A stretch of DNA of 64,000 nucleotides, from contig JAJNNQ010000029.1 of assembly GCA_027886175.1 (NCBI GenBank), positions 4,272,501 to 4,336,500 on the forward strand, in the 5' to 3' direction. The stretch's first letter is position 1; every line of letters starts with the position of its first letter. The stretch comes from Phylloscopus collybita (lineage: Eukaryota > Chordata > Aves > Passeriformes > Phylloscopidae). A program made the translations under genes and the position numbers. Shown piece by piece: positions 1 to 10,300 of this stretch. The notes under the pieces were generated by a model that did not search any database, was not told the DNA's origin, and worked only from the letters and a program-made list of their open reading frames with translations.

Positions 1-1187
1 TGACTTAATTCTAGCAGGCACAAAACTGGGCTAGAATATAGACAAAGTACTCTCACCCCTGTAGATCTCTTTGAGGTACAGAGAATTAACTTCCTACAGG
101 TCAACAATATTTTCAAGCAGCCTTATCATGAAGTGCAGCTCTAATGACAGACCAGGGTCACCTGCCTCTCCCAGTCTCCCTGTTCACTTATGCAACGTCA
201 GGCAATGAGACAATGCAGCTGCTGGCAGCTTGAGTGTCTGGGAGGGAAAGATATGGGGTTTCAATTTTGAAGTCCCAGCACTGGCATTTAGAAGAACCTT
301 TTTGTCCTTCTTGCTTGAAGCCAACCAACTTGATTTATTTAGAGAAAATTTCATTGTATTTTCAAGGAAAAAAGTCTTTGCTGACCAAATTTTTCTTGTG
401 TTGTGCTTGTGTTGTGCTAGCTCCAGTAACATTGATGTGTGGAAAGCAATCAGCCCTGGAGTTTTAATAATATGTGAACTGCAGCCTTGCTCTGCAAGTG
501 GATGGGACTGTAGTAGTGTCTGCTAAAACTATTCCTGCCAAAACAAACACCAGGAGAGATTTCTTTTCCGTATACCAAAGTCTCACTTCAGCACTTGCCA
601 GGGAACACTTTACTCCTCCTGTCTTCTGCCTGTGCTGGACAAATAAAGAGGGCACAGCAGTACTGGAGGACTGCCTGAAAGGTTGTGGGCTGCAGTCCTT
701 AGTGCAGTGCTCTCTGTATGTTCAGGAAGGGCTTTACTCTTTCATTTCACAGCTTTTATAAGACCGTAGGGTTGGGGCCTGCATTCTTCTGCAGTAAGCT
801 CACGAAATTGGATTCCCTTTGGACTTGCAAATCTTGGCCACATTCATATTTTATGTGAGCCACTCTGCACAACTGATTCTTCTGGTGTTTATTTTTCTTG
901 ATTTGAAATAGTTCTTATTTCCCTATGAGGAAACCTTGCCTGTTAATGACTGCTAGCTGTAGCATGCCATCAGCCATCCTCAGGTCTTCTCCCATAGCTC
1001 TGTCTCATCTCATCCATCACCTCCAGACATGAGGTCAGAGGTTACATGAAGTGGAGGAAAAAAATTATACTTGTGAAGAACTGAATTGTTTTGCTTTAAA
1101 ATGTTGTCCTGAGGTTAGTTATAGAAGCCTCCTTGGCTCAAGTGGTCTTCTCTTCTGTAGGAATGGAGACTCAAAATTTCTCAGTGG
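1..1187. other. Single-copy DNA left of the provirus
   Basis: This is A+T-rich sequence that ends at the retroviral target duplication. I find no recognisable exon, repeat family or RNA gene in it. The short ORFs (under 100 codons, both strands) overlap one another and have no domain I recognise. Confidence 0.6.
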
Positions 1188-1192
1188 TTAAG
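1188..1192. repeat. Target site duplication TTAAG, left copy
   Basis: TTAAG directly precedes the TGTCTTGG terminus and is identical to the 5-mer after the other LTR at 7385-7389. Integrase makes this duplication on insertion. Both copies being intact shows the provirus ends have not been rearranged. Confidence 0.93.
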
Positions 1193-1649
1193 TGTCTTGG
1201 TTTGGAAAGACAGGTATCTGCCAGGAAAACTGGGGTTTCCCTTAGAATGGAGAATGTAAACCCCTCACCCCCCGCCAAATTATAAGTTTGCAATCAAGGG
1301 CTTTCAGGCAAAGATTTGGGAATAGGAACAACAGTTATTTACTAGGAATATTAATAATACAAATGTAGTAGAAAAACAAAACCACCCAACCAAGCCAGCA
1401 AACAAACAAACAACAATTTTGGAAAACCTTGACAGAGTCAGAGCTACAACCTGACACCCTGTTGGTCAGGGTGTTGGAAGTAGTTCAAAAGTGAGTCCTC
1501 CTGGAGTGGCAGATGTGATTCTGTTGAAGTAGAGATGATCCTGTAGCAAAGGGGTGGTGAGAAGGGGTGTAGTGATGGTGAGAAGGGGTCTGGTCTTCCT
1601 CCCAGAAATCAGGTGAGAAGCTAGATGCTTTTGTGTTCCTGTGTCTCGG

Positions 1650-1656
1650 TTTTATC
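1650..1656 (-). promoter_or_regulatory. TATA-like element of the provirus LTR
   Basis: Read on the minus strand, GATAAAA is followed by CCGAGACAC, a plausible TATA box and start region for the LTR promoter. It lies inside the 436-bp segment that is missing from the 5' LTR, so the provirus has it only in its 3' LTR. It was assigned by motif and position only. Confidence 0.45.
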
Positions 1657-1831
1657 CAGGTAGGAATGCCTGTTCCCCCCCTGCCACCACTGCCAGGGGG
1701 GATGTGATGCATCTCACAATAGGATGATGGAATGTGGATGCACCTCTCTGGGGAGGGTACAGTCCGGAGAGGTGTTAATGGCCCATAGTCAGAAGGCATC
1801 CGGCCCTCTTCCCCCTTGAGTTACAAGAGAT

Positions 1832-1920
1832 AAAAAAAAAGGATAAAAATAAACAAACAAACAAACAAACAAAAAACCCAAAAAAACCCACAAAAAAAAA
1901 ACACCAAAAAAAAAAAAATT
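1832..1920. repeat. A-rich low-complexity tract with (AAAC)n
   Basis: Adenine runs are interrupted by repeated AAAC units and a few C or G bases. The matching part of the other LTR (about 7292-7322) is far shorter, so the tract expanded after insertion or differed in the parent element. Confidence 0.85.
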
Positions 1921-1998
1921 AAAAAGCCCACAACATGTCCCCAACTCCTTTTAACAGATGAAATAGAATATACACCCCTGGCTCCACAACCCAAGACA

Positions 1999-2013
1999 TT
2001 ATCCACCCCTTAT
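1999..2013 (-). promoter_or_regulatory. Polypurine tract of the provirus
   Basis: Read on the minus strand the 15 bases are ATAAGGGGTGGATAA, directly upstream of the 3' LTR. A purine-rich run at this place primes plus-strand DNA synthesis in retroviruses. Position and composition are the evidence. The trailing TAA next to the LTR is slightly unusual. Confidence 0.7.
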
Positions 2014-2076
2014 TCTATTATCATCTGCATCATACCTAAATCAATAAACTCTACTATACAGAATGAACCCTTACAC

Positions 2077-2869
2077 TCAGTTCTCACTTAGGATTAGGTT
2101 TTCCTGTGGTACACAACTGGTTTTTCCATCTTTCTGCATTACCCAAGAAGTGTAACCAGGTCCTTGAGCAAAAACAATCCCACGGGTGGGTTCACCTTTG
2201 CCCAAGGTGGGGTTTACCGAAACAGTCTTTCCTAAGATACCTCTCATATGTACCACAAGGACTTTGTCTCCATCCACTGTGTGCAAAGGGGTAGACTGGG
2301 CAGGACCAGCTCGATTGATGGAGCCTCGGGTGTTGACCATCCAAGTGGCCTTTGCTAAGTTCCCTTCCCAATTTTTGAAGGTCAAGTGCCTTCAGGGTGG
2401 TCTTAAGTAGTCCATTGCACCGTTCAACTTTCCCGGCAGCTGGTGCATGATAAGGGATGTGATATATCCATTCAATGCCGTGTTCCTTAGCCCAGGTGTT
2501 TATGAGGCTGTTCCTGAAATGGGTCCCGTTGTCCGACTCGATTCTCTCAGGGGTGCCATGTCTCCACAGGACCTGTTTTTCCAGGCCCAGGATGCTGTTC
2601 CGGGCAGTGGCATGTGGCACAGGGTAGGTCTCCAACCACCCAGTGGTGGCTTCCACCATGGTCAGCACGTAGCGCTTGCCTTGGCGGGTTTGGGGCAGGG
2701 TGATGTAGTCAATCTGCCAGGCCTCCCCATACTTATATTTGGACCACTGTCCACCGTACCAGAGGGGCTTCACCCGCTTGGCCTGCTTGATGGCAGCACA
2801 CGTCTCACAGTCATGGATAACCTGAGAAATACTGTCCATGGTTAGATCCACCCTCGGTCTCGTGCCCAC
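2077..2869 (-). pseudogene. pol (IN): Retroviral integrase, frameshifted
   Basis: The main reading frame (2869-2192) shows the catalytic triad: D54 (context WQIDYI), D113 (context ESDNGTHF) and E149 (context AAGKVERCNG), with 35 residues between the second and third. Near its start is CETC, the C-x2-C half of the zinc-binding HHCC motif. The H-x4-H half lies just upstream in a different frame. The C-terminal part continues in another frame at 2385-2077, so there are breaks near 2850 and near 2360-2385. The stop at 2077 leaves only about 60 bp to the polypurine tract, so no env follows. The catalytic core reads as intact, but the protein as a whole cannot be made. Confidence 0.92.
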
Positions 2870-3885
2870 TTACAGGTGGCATCTCTGCCCTGATGACCTG
2901 AGGCATCATGAGCCCATCGAGCCAGGAACAACTCTCCCTTATGTTGCCAATCCAAGTCTATCTTGGACACCTCTATCCTCGCAGATTGATCTACTTGCTC
3001 GCTGTTCCGGTGCTCCTCATTAGCCCGACTCTTGGGGACATGGGTATCCACATGGTGGACTTCCACAGGTAGTTTCCCTACTCTGGTAGCAATGTCCTTC
3101 CACTCATCAGCAGACCAGACTGGTTTTCCCCTACTCTGCCAGCTGGCCTTTTTCCACCTTTCCAACCAGCCCCACAGAGCATTAGCTACCATTCACGAAT
3201 CAGTGTAGAGGTAGAGCTTCGGCCACTTCTCTCTTTCAGCAATGTCCAGGGCCAATTGAACAGCTTTGAGTTCAGCAAGCTGGCTTGACCCACCTTCTCC
3301 TTCAGTGGCTTGTGCAGCCTGTCTTGTGGGGCTCCATACGGCTGCTTTCCACTTCCGCTTCATCCCTACGATGTGACAGGAACCGCAGTGAAAAGAGCAT
3401 AGCGTGTTTCTTCTTCTGGCAGTTGGTTGTACGGTGGAGCGTCTTCAGCCCGGATTACTTGCTCTTGCTCCTCTTCATCAATGAGACTTAAGTGTTCACC
3501 TTCCGGCCAGTTGGTAATTACTTCCAAAATCCCAGGGTGATTCAGGTTACCAATATGGGCACGCTGAGTGATGAGGGCAATCCATTTGCTCCATGTGGCA
3601 TTGGTGGCATGATGGGTGGAGGGAACCTTTCCTTTAAACATCCACCCCAGCACCGATAGTCGGGGTGCCAGGAGGAGTTGTGCTTCAGTGCCAATCACCT
3701 CTGAGGCGGCTTGAACTCCTTCGTAAGCGGCCAAGATCTCCTTTCCTGTTGGAGTGTAATTGGCTTCAGATCCTTTGTAGCTTCAGCTCCAGAATCCCAG
3801 TGGTCGGCCTCGAGTCTCACCTGGCACCTTCTCCAAAGGCTCCAGGACAGACCATGGCTCCTGGCTGCAGAGTAGAGCACGTTCT
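2842..3885 (-). pseudogene. pol (RNase H): Retroviral RNase H and connection region, several breaks
   Basis: The region joins RT to integrase. Segments are spread over frames: about 3880-3800, then 3770-3366, then 3385-2842. A YALFT stretch near 3400, where RNase H normally has its first catalytic aspartate, runs into a frame change. A TGA at 3195-3193 interrupts the helix-containing part just before MVANALWGW. The last segment (3192-2842) ends with the H-x4-H of the integrase zinc finger. I count at least three frame changes and one stop. RNase H is assigned from position between RT and IN and from these short motifs. Confidence 0.82.
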
Positions 3886-5253
3886 TTACTCTGGTCCTGT
3901 CCTGACTGGGCCAAGGGCTACTGCATGTGCGATTTCCTGCTTGATCTGGGCAAAGGCTTGTTGCTGTTCTGGGCCCCAGTGAAAATCATTCTTTTTGCGG
4001 GCAACCAGGTACAGAGGGCTCACAATCTGACTGTACTCAGGGATGTGCATCCTCCAAAAGCCTATGGCACCTAGGAAAGCTTTTGTTTCCTTCTTGTTGG
4101 TCAGTGGGGACATGGCAGTGATCTTATTGATGACCTCAGTGGGAATCTGACGCCGTCCATCTTGCCACTTCACTCCCAGGAACTGGATCTCTTGGGCAGG
4201 TCCCTTGACTTTGCTCTTTTTGATGGCAAAACCGGCTTCCAGGAGAATCTGGATGATCTTCTCTCCTTTCTCAAAGTCTTCCATTGCCATGTTCCCCCAC
4301 ACAATGATGTCATCAATGTACTGTAGATGATCCAGAGCTTCACCCTTTTCCAGTGCAGCCTGGATCAGTCCATGGCAGATTGTGGGACTGTGCTTCCACA
4401 CCTGGGGCAGTCGGTTCCAGGTGTACTGCACACCTCTCCAGGTGAAAGCAAACTCAGGGCTGCATTCTACAGCCAAAGGAATGGAGAAGAAGGCATTGGC
4501 AATGTCTATGGTCGCGTACCACTTTGCTGCCTTGGACTCCAGCTCATACTGAAGCTCCAACATGTCTGGCACAGCAGCGCTCAGTGGTGGCGTGACCTCA
4601 TTCAGACCACGGTAATCCACTGTCAGTCTCCATTCCCCACTGGGCTTACGCACAGGCCAGATGGGGTTGTTGAAAGGTGAATGAGCCTTGCTGGCCACCC
4701 CTTGGCTCTCCAGTTTACAAATCATCTCATGGATAGGGGTCACATAGTCTCTGTCAGCGTGGTATTGCCGACGGTGCACTGTTGCTGTGGCAATTGGTAG
4801 CTGTTGTTCTTCAACTCTCAGCAGTCCTACAGCAGAGGGGTTGTCTGAGAGATGAGGCAAGGTATTCAGTTGTTTGATCTCTTCCGTCTCTACAGCAGCT
4901 ACTCCAAAAGCCCAACGATATCCTTTTGGGTCTCTGAAATATACATTTCTGAGATAGTCAATGCCAAGGATGCACAGGGCCTCTGGGCCAGTCACAATGG
5001 GGTGTTTCTGCCACCCATTCCCAGTTAAACTCACTTCGGCCTCCACTACAGTCAGCTGCTGGGATCCTCCTGTCACCCCAGAAATAGAAATGGGTTCTGC
5101 TCCCACATACCCCAATGGCATCAGGGTACGTTGGGAACCAGTGTCAACCAAAGCCGTGTATTTTTGTGGGTTGGATGTGCCAGGCCATCGGATCCACACA
5201 GTCCAATAGATCCGATTATCCCTTTCCTCTACCTGGCTAGAGGCAGGGCCCCT
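3886..5253 (-). pseudogene. pro-pol (PR-RT): Retroviral aspartic protease and reverse transcriptase, open reading frame
   Basis: The frame is open from the TAG at 5256-5254 to a TAA at 3888-3886. Its first Met is at 5199 and gives 437 codons. Protease: DTG at residues 19-21 (context ALVDTGSQ) and an ILGI motif at 77-80. Reverse transcriptase: D232 in an IDIANAFF context and the catalytic YIDD at 294-297. At 264-267 the usual LPQG reads LPQV, a substitution at a normally fixed glycine. The frame ends early relative to a full pol because of a frame change at about 3886. This is the only long undamaged coding stretch in the provirus. Whether it is expressed cannot be judged, and the 5' LTR promoter is deleted. 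Confidence 0.93.
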
Positions 5254-5256
5254 CTA

Positions 5257-6537
5257 GCACTGGTTATCCCCTTCCTGAGCATACATACTAGAGGTTCCTT
5301 CAAGGGGATTCAACACAGCATTGGCAGCTTGGTCATGGGAGGCTGAGGCTACTTTTATTTTAGCGGAACCTTGGTGAGTGTTCCTCTCCTCTAGCTCACG
5401 CACCCGTGCTGCCAGGACAGAAGTGGGTTTCCAATCCCACACTCCCATGTCTTCTCCATGGTCACACAGATAAAACCACAGGTCAGCTCTTGGGGTGTAC
5501 CCTCTCTCTCAAGCTGGGGGTCGTTGGGCTCTAACCCTGGGGCCTGTGACTCGCACTGGTGCCACACTGGAACTGTTCGTCCTCATCTCCTCCCTCACCC
5601 CCCTTATCTCTTCTTTGAGTTCTTTAACCACAGCAGAGATATGAGCCTGCATTGGGCCATTAATCATAGTCTCATAATTTCTAAGCTTATTTGCAACAGA
5701 CCCCACTGTCTCTTGGTTGTCCTCAGCATTAATTGTTGCAATGAAGGTGGTGTACTGAGATGGCCCTTGATTTGCCAGATTCCACAACATCTGCCCTGTG
5801 CATTTAACCTTGTCAGGGTCATTATCATGCTGTCCACTCCTCCCAAAAAGTACCTCCAGCACCGCCACTTCCCTCAGCTGTTGGATTCCTTCCTCCAGAG
5901 TTTTCCAGCGCATTCTATGGTGGTGCTCCTGTATTCTTTCTTTGTGGATAAATCTCTCTCATTAAAAGCTACTCCCAAAGGAAAAGGGGCCCTGGCTCCC
6001 TTACAAATACCTGATTTATACCTGAGTCTTGGATCAAGGGTCCCAAATTCCTTGCCTCACCACTATTTAGTTGCACACCAGTACCCATGAGGTCCCAGAC
6101 CCAAAGTAGCCAGGCTGTGTAAGCCTCACGTCCCCATTGCACAATACCTTTTTGCAGATTACGGAGGCTTTCATATGACAGGGACTTGGTGATGATCTGA
6201 ACATGGGATTCCCCTGCAGGTTGTGAGGGCCCTCCTTTCTTATCCTTATTATCTGGGTTTGCTGTTTTTACCTTCGATTTCTTTGTTTCCACAGGGGCAA
6301 CTGCTGCTGGCTGTGACTGCCCCTGTGGTTCAGCTGGAACCTGGACAGTTGTAATGTCTGTGGGTTCCCTTTCAGACTCTCTTTTGTCAGGGCGGGGGGG
6401 GGTTTCCCACCAGCTGGGGAAATGTACTCCCTCAGCATCTGGCCCATCTCATGGATCTCCTTAAACAGAGCCCCCACCCAAACCGGGTGGTTTATCTCTG
6501 AGGCAGGCTGTGGGGAAGGAGCGGGCTCTTGGGCAGC
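5257..6537 (-). pseudogene. gag: Retroviral gag, broken
   Basis: Three conserved-looking blocks lie in order. 6537-6268 is proline-rich, then GALFKEIHEMGQML. 6292-5969 is lysine-rich, then YESLRNLQKG and WGREAYTAWLLWVWD, a capsid-like start. 5913-5257 contains a coiled-coil-like VVKELKEEIRGVREEM stretch and a WFYLCDHGED block. The frame changes between blocks one and two and again between two and three. TAG stops lie just after block two, and a TGA lies near 5510. No CCHC zinc knuckle is visible, as in ERV-L-like gags. The first block has no ATG until MGQML, and a TGA lies upstream in the same frame. Assigned to gag by position between leader and protease and by composition. Confidence 0.8.
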
Positions 6538-6541
6538 ATCC

Positions 6542-6999
6542 TTATTCTCTGGGGTACATCAGGGTGCTTACGCAGGCCAATCTCCCCTTACCTCTGAATA
6601 CTAAATAGAATAGGCCTATAAGCAACACCAGCCACTCTATGATATCATTAGCATTCAGAGGAAGTTCTTGAACCCTTCAAAAACTGGTGGGGTAGACCCA
6701 AAGAGCTGGGTGAAGGGTTGGGAGAAAATTTCCCCCGGTGCCATTTCCTCACAATAGGTACCATTGTTAAAGTAACCCCAGAAACACAGAGTTAGTGTAT
6801 GATAGCCCTGAATCCATGGGCTTGCTTTCCAGAGGAAGTTAAAAATCCATGAATTCCTCACCTTATTGACCCACAAAATAAACTGGATGCCAGCCACAGT
6901 AGCCTTATTTATAGGGCCCATGTTTAGATAAGGGCCAGCAAATGGCAGAAATACAGCCACTACCATGTGCCACCCAAACCAGGGAAAGCTAGACCACAT
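6542..6999 (-). pseudogene. Hydrophobic ORF between primer-binding site and gag
   Basis: An ATG at 6999 opens 114 codons (to 6655) rich in Trp, Phe and Gly, with hydrophobic stretches at about residues 11-25 and 35-45. One frame change later, 6646-6594 encodes a clear membrane-type segment (IIEWLVLLIGLFYLVF), and that frame closes with TAA at 6544-6542. Taken together this looks like a single decayed coding region for a small membrane-associated product. I do not recognise it. It is not a gag, pro, pol or typical env segment. A splice-donor-like AG|GTAAGG follows the membrane segment at 6592|6591. It could also be a chance ORF in the leader. Confidence 0.5.
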
Positions 7000-7066
7000 G
7001 TTTCTGGCCAGTGGGCTTCTATCTAATACACAAGAACCTGTTATTCCTCTCTCTCAATGCCCTCGT

Positions 7067-7085
7067 GCCCCACACTTGGACGCCA
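7067..7085 (-). promoter_or_regulatory. Primer-binding site of the provirus
   Basis: Read on the minus strand, TGGCGTCCAAGTGTGGGGC starts 5 nt inside the 5' LTR. It resembles the site for tRNA-Lys1,2 used by spumaviruses and some other retroviruses: 16 of 18 positions agree with my recollection of that site, with one extra base. The position is firm. The tRNA identity is an inference. Confidence 0.75.
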
Positions 7086-7090
7086 AAATC

Positions 7091-7384
7091 TGTCTTGGTT
7101 TGGAAAGACAGTTATCTACCAGGGAAACTGGGGTTTCCCTTGGAATGGAGAATGCCAGGGGGGATGTGATGCATCTCACAATAGGATGATGGAATGTGGA
7201 TGCACCTCTCTGGGGAGGGTACAGTCCGGGGAGGTGTTAATGGCCCATAGTCAGAAGGCATCCGGCCCTCTTCCCCCTTGAGTTACAAGAGATAAAGAAA
7301 AAAAAATAATAAAAAAAATTATCTCCCCAACTGCTTTTAACAGATTAAATAGAATACACATCCCTGGCTCCACAACCCAAGACA
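7091..7384 (-). repeat. 5' LTR of the provirus, internally deleted (294 bp)
   Basis: It has the same TGTCTTGG and CCAAGACA ends as the 806-bp partner. After 64 bases (ending ...AATG at 7154) it jumps to the sequence that begins at 1693 in the partner. This removes the equivalent of 1257-1692 (436 bp) and leaves a 2-bp TG microhomology at the junction. The lost part holds the TATA-like box and the AGTAAA hexamer. A stem-loop remains near the end: CCAGGGAAAC (7119-7128), a 4-nt loop, then GTTTCCCTTGG (7133-7143). Confidence 0.93.
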
Positions 7385-7389
7385 TTAAG
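7385..7389. repeat. Target site duplication TTAAG, right copy
   Basis: Identical to the 5-mer at 1188-1192 and directly adjoining the CCAAGACA terminus of the 5' LTR. Confidence 0.93.
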
Positions 7390-10300
7390 GCATAGCTTTG
7401 GGCATCCTAATAACAAAAACACATGCTACCATATAGACTGATGATAATTAGGAGATTCTCTTTGCAGTTGTGTCACTTCATTTATCCATGTAGTTTTTTG
7501 GGGTTGTATGTGTATCTCCCTGTGTGTTTGTAGTTGCAAATGTCTGTGAAAGTGAGATGAGAACCAGGATCTAGATCTGTTCCTCACAGCCCCTTTGCCC
7601 CTCCAAGACAGCACCCAGAGCCTTGATCCAAGCCCAGGAGTAATTGGAGAGGAATTGGTTCTTCCCTCACACCAAAATGGGGAGCAGCCAGGAGCAGCAG
7701 TGAGATAATGGTAGGTGTCAGACTTCCAGATAGATGGGACAGGTTATTCCCACAGACTGATGCAAATTCAAAGTACCATTTTCCTTTGATTATGAAATTT
7801 GATTATGAAATTGATTATGAACCTGTAGTTCACTTTTGAGGCCACCAACCTTATGTTTCAAGATATTTATCTTCAGGAAAATCTCCCAGTCCTTCTAGGA
7901 CATGAAGCTCTGAAAGAACATTTTGGAACCATGCAAAAACACCATAGTATTCTGGATATCAACCAAACCTTTGCTTGAGTAGCCATTGCTCTTAAAGTGA
8001 GGAACAGTCACTTCTATTTGCTTAGACTTGCAGTGATGATCTTGGTGACTATCCTATATCATTTGAGAATATATAAATAAGCCTTCTAGAAATATATGGG
8101 ACCCATTGTCAAATCTTTGAAAGGATTTACCATCCACTACTTTATAGAAAAAGACACTTGTGATACCTGATGGGATATGAGAATTCCTGCCATGATCTGA
8201 TACTTAATCTGTCTGCGAAGATGAGTCTTGCATTCCACTTCTGATTTTTCCTTTCTTATTTTTTCCCCATGGCATGTAGTAATTGTTTTTTCTTATTAAT
8301 TTTTTATGATGCAGATTCTAGGCTGTAGTTGTAGAATGTAGACACTTACCTGAATTTGATGTTACCTGTTTTCACATAAATGTTGGAAGACAGCCTGAAT
8401 CAAACTAAACATTGACATCTAATATTAACTAACATCAATTTTCTACCTCCTATAATCTGGTCAGATGTAGAGATGCTTTCATTTGTCATTAGTCATACTG
8501 CTTTCTCCAATGTCCTTGGTCCTTCATTTATGAAAATCTTACTTTATGTAAAGTGTTACAAGGAAAACATCCTGTGAATATCTATGTTCAAAGCAGCAAA
8601 CATTTGGAAGGTAAGCATGCACACACAGCAACTGGTGGTCAGCTTCTGGTTCCACTGAAATTTCTGATGTGCATTAAACCTGAATTTGAAACAAATAGCC
8701 TTGTGAGTTTTTAAAGGAATTGAAGGTTTTGTCAAGCTGAAATGCAGGTTAACAGAGAACAGAGACTGATAGTATTTATACAAGATGCCAAAAAGAAGAA
8801 GTTTTTGATTTGTTGTTGTTTTTGTTGTTTAAATGATCCAGACAGGTTTTATCTTCCTTTGAACTGATGGAGTGGCCTTGAGAAGGTGAGGAAGATCTGT
8901 TGGGTTTACCCATAGATAAACAACTGCAGAAACATCTTTAAAGGAAAGAAATTAGTTCAGTTTATGAGATGAAATTTATAATACATTGTTTTATTGACCC
9001 AAATTACCTCTTTAATTATCTCTTTTTTAATGATCCGTCTTAAGAGAGAATTTGAGGAAACTCGACTATCGTAAATCTTATGACTGTATGAGGACAGTGC
9101 TGGAGTATTGCCATGGTACTTTGACGCATTATCATCCTAGTAAATGATCCAAGTGTTGAAATTCAGTGTGGAGTGATGGCTTTTGTAAAACCTTGCCATG
9201 TGTTTCAGCCCTTCTGGAATGTACAGGATTATCTGATGGTATGTCTCTTGGAGAGGAATGGAAGGAGACAAGGGAAAAGAGAATATGGGCTTTGTATGAG
9301 TAATGATATTTAAACTAAAGCTATAAATGAAGAAAAGTTTCTGTGTAAGCTTGTACAATTAAGACCCATACTGTTTCTAAATCCTTTCTCTTGCTTTATA
9401 ATTTTATGATAAAAAGCATTACCATTGGTTTTGGACTTGTTCATAGTTACTCTAGTAGCCACAGAGAGAACAAAATTTTGTTTATTTACTTGTGAAAAAA
9501 AATATGCCCCTCTACAAACTTCACTGTATAATTTGCACTGGATTTGTTGTTTACAAGTATGCACATGCTAGTTTAAGTACTCCACTCTCCCTAGATTTCC
9601 AATTGCTGTGTAAGTGGCTATGACTTTAGTGAAACAGTTGCAGCTCATTGTATCTCCCAAAGTCAGAAATAATTTGTCGTAACAGTCCCCCATTCAAATT
9701 TGCAGTCACTGCCTATAATAAACAAAACACAATTATCAGAATTTAAAGGGATTGCATTACTGTAAGAAACTTTTGAATTTGATTCAATAACATTATAGAT
9801 TTCCCCCCATTTATCACTTGTGGTTCATTTTGTTTACCAAATGCAGTAGGTAGTTTTTGGTTAAACTGGTACACACCATAAGTTCCCTACCAAGAGCACA
9901 TTCCTTTGAAATGTACCCTTGACATTTTCACTTACTTTCTGTGTGTTTGCATGCTGCTTTTATATGTATTTTCCCAGCTGCAACATATAGATACTATTCA
10001 GCACAGCCCAGTTGCAACTGGACATGTCATAATTTCTGCTTACATTTGCACTGGTGTCAGCCTCACCCCGCTGAAAAATGCACAATGTTCCTCCAAATGA
10101 TAGTGTTTGGAAATCTCACTGAGGCTCTCGCTCTCAAAGCTAATGCTAAAAACTTGCAGAGTTATCAGTTCATATCCAGTGAAAACAACCTAGTTTTGCC
10201 CTAGTTTATTATTATGTGTGCTGGTGGTGAGTTCTAAGAAGATCCAGGCAGCTGCTTTCTGTCGATAATACCATACCACCTCAACTGAACATAGGCAGGG

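Larger units (their letters stand above)
1193..1998 (-). repeat. 3' LTR of the provirus, full length (806 bp)
   Basis: It runs from TGTCTTGG to CCAAGACA, a perfect 8-bp terminal inverted repeat with the usual TG...CA ends. In proviral sense it contains a TATA-like GATAAAA at 1656-1650 and an AGTAAA poly(A)-like hexamer near 1340. The stretch 1832-1920 is A-rich low-complexity sequence, including an (AAAC)n run that is much longer than in the partner LTR. Against the other LTR I count 9 substitutions in about 263 alignable bases outside this A-rich block. The 104-codon minus ORF inside it is a chance ORF. Confidence 0.93.
1188..7389 (-). mobile_element. ERV-L-like endogenous retrovirus, complete outline but inactive
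   Basis: Two LTRs that begin TGTCTTGG and end CCAAGACA flank a gag-pro-pol interior read on the minus strand. The insertion is bounded by identical TTAAG 5-mers. A 5-bp duplication, lack of env, an integrase with D,D-35-E spacing and a short gag without an evident zinc knuckle fit class III (spuma-related, ERV-L) elements. The class is inferred from protein features, not from a database match. Order in proviral direction: LTR 7384-7091, primer-binding site 7085-7067, pre-gag ORF 6999-6542, gag about 6537-5257, protease-RT 5253-3886, RNase H about 3885-2842, integrase about 2869-2077, polypurine tract 2013-1999, LTR 1998-1193. Multiple stops and frame changes break gag and pol, and the 5' LTR has lost 436 bp, so this copy cannot be autonomous. 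Confidence 0.95.

Noticed and set aside
1485..1799. 104-codon minus ORF in the provirus 3' LTR, considered as an LTR-encoded accessory protein
   Set aside because: It lies across the LTR promoter region, and most of it is missing from the other LTR. No domain is recognisable.
2013..2076. Possible env remnant between integrase and the 3' LTR
   Set aside because: Only about 60 bases are available and no env-like sequence is present. The element lacks env.
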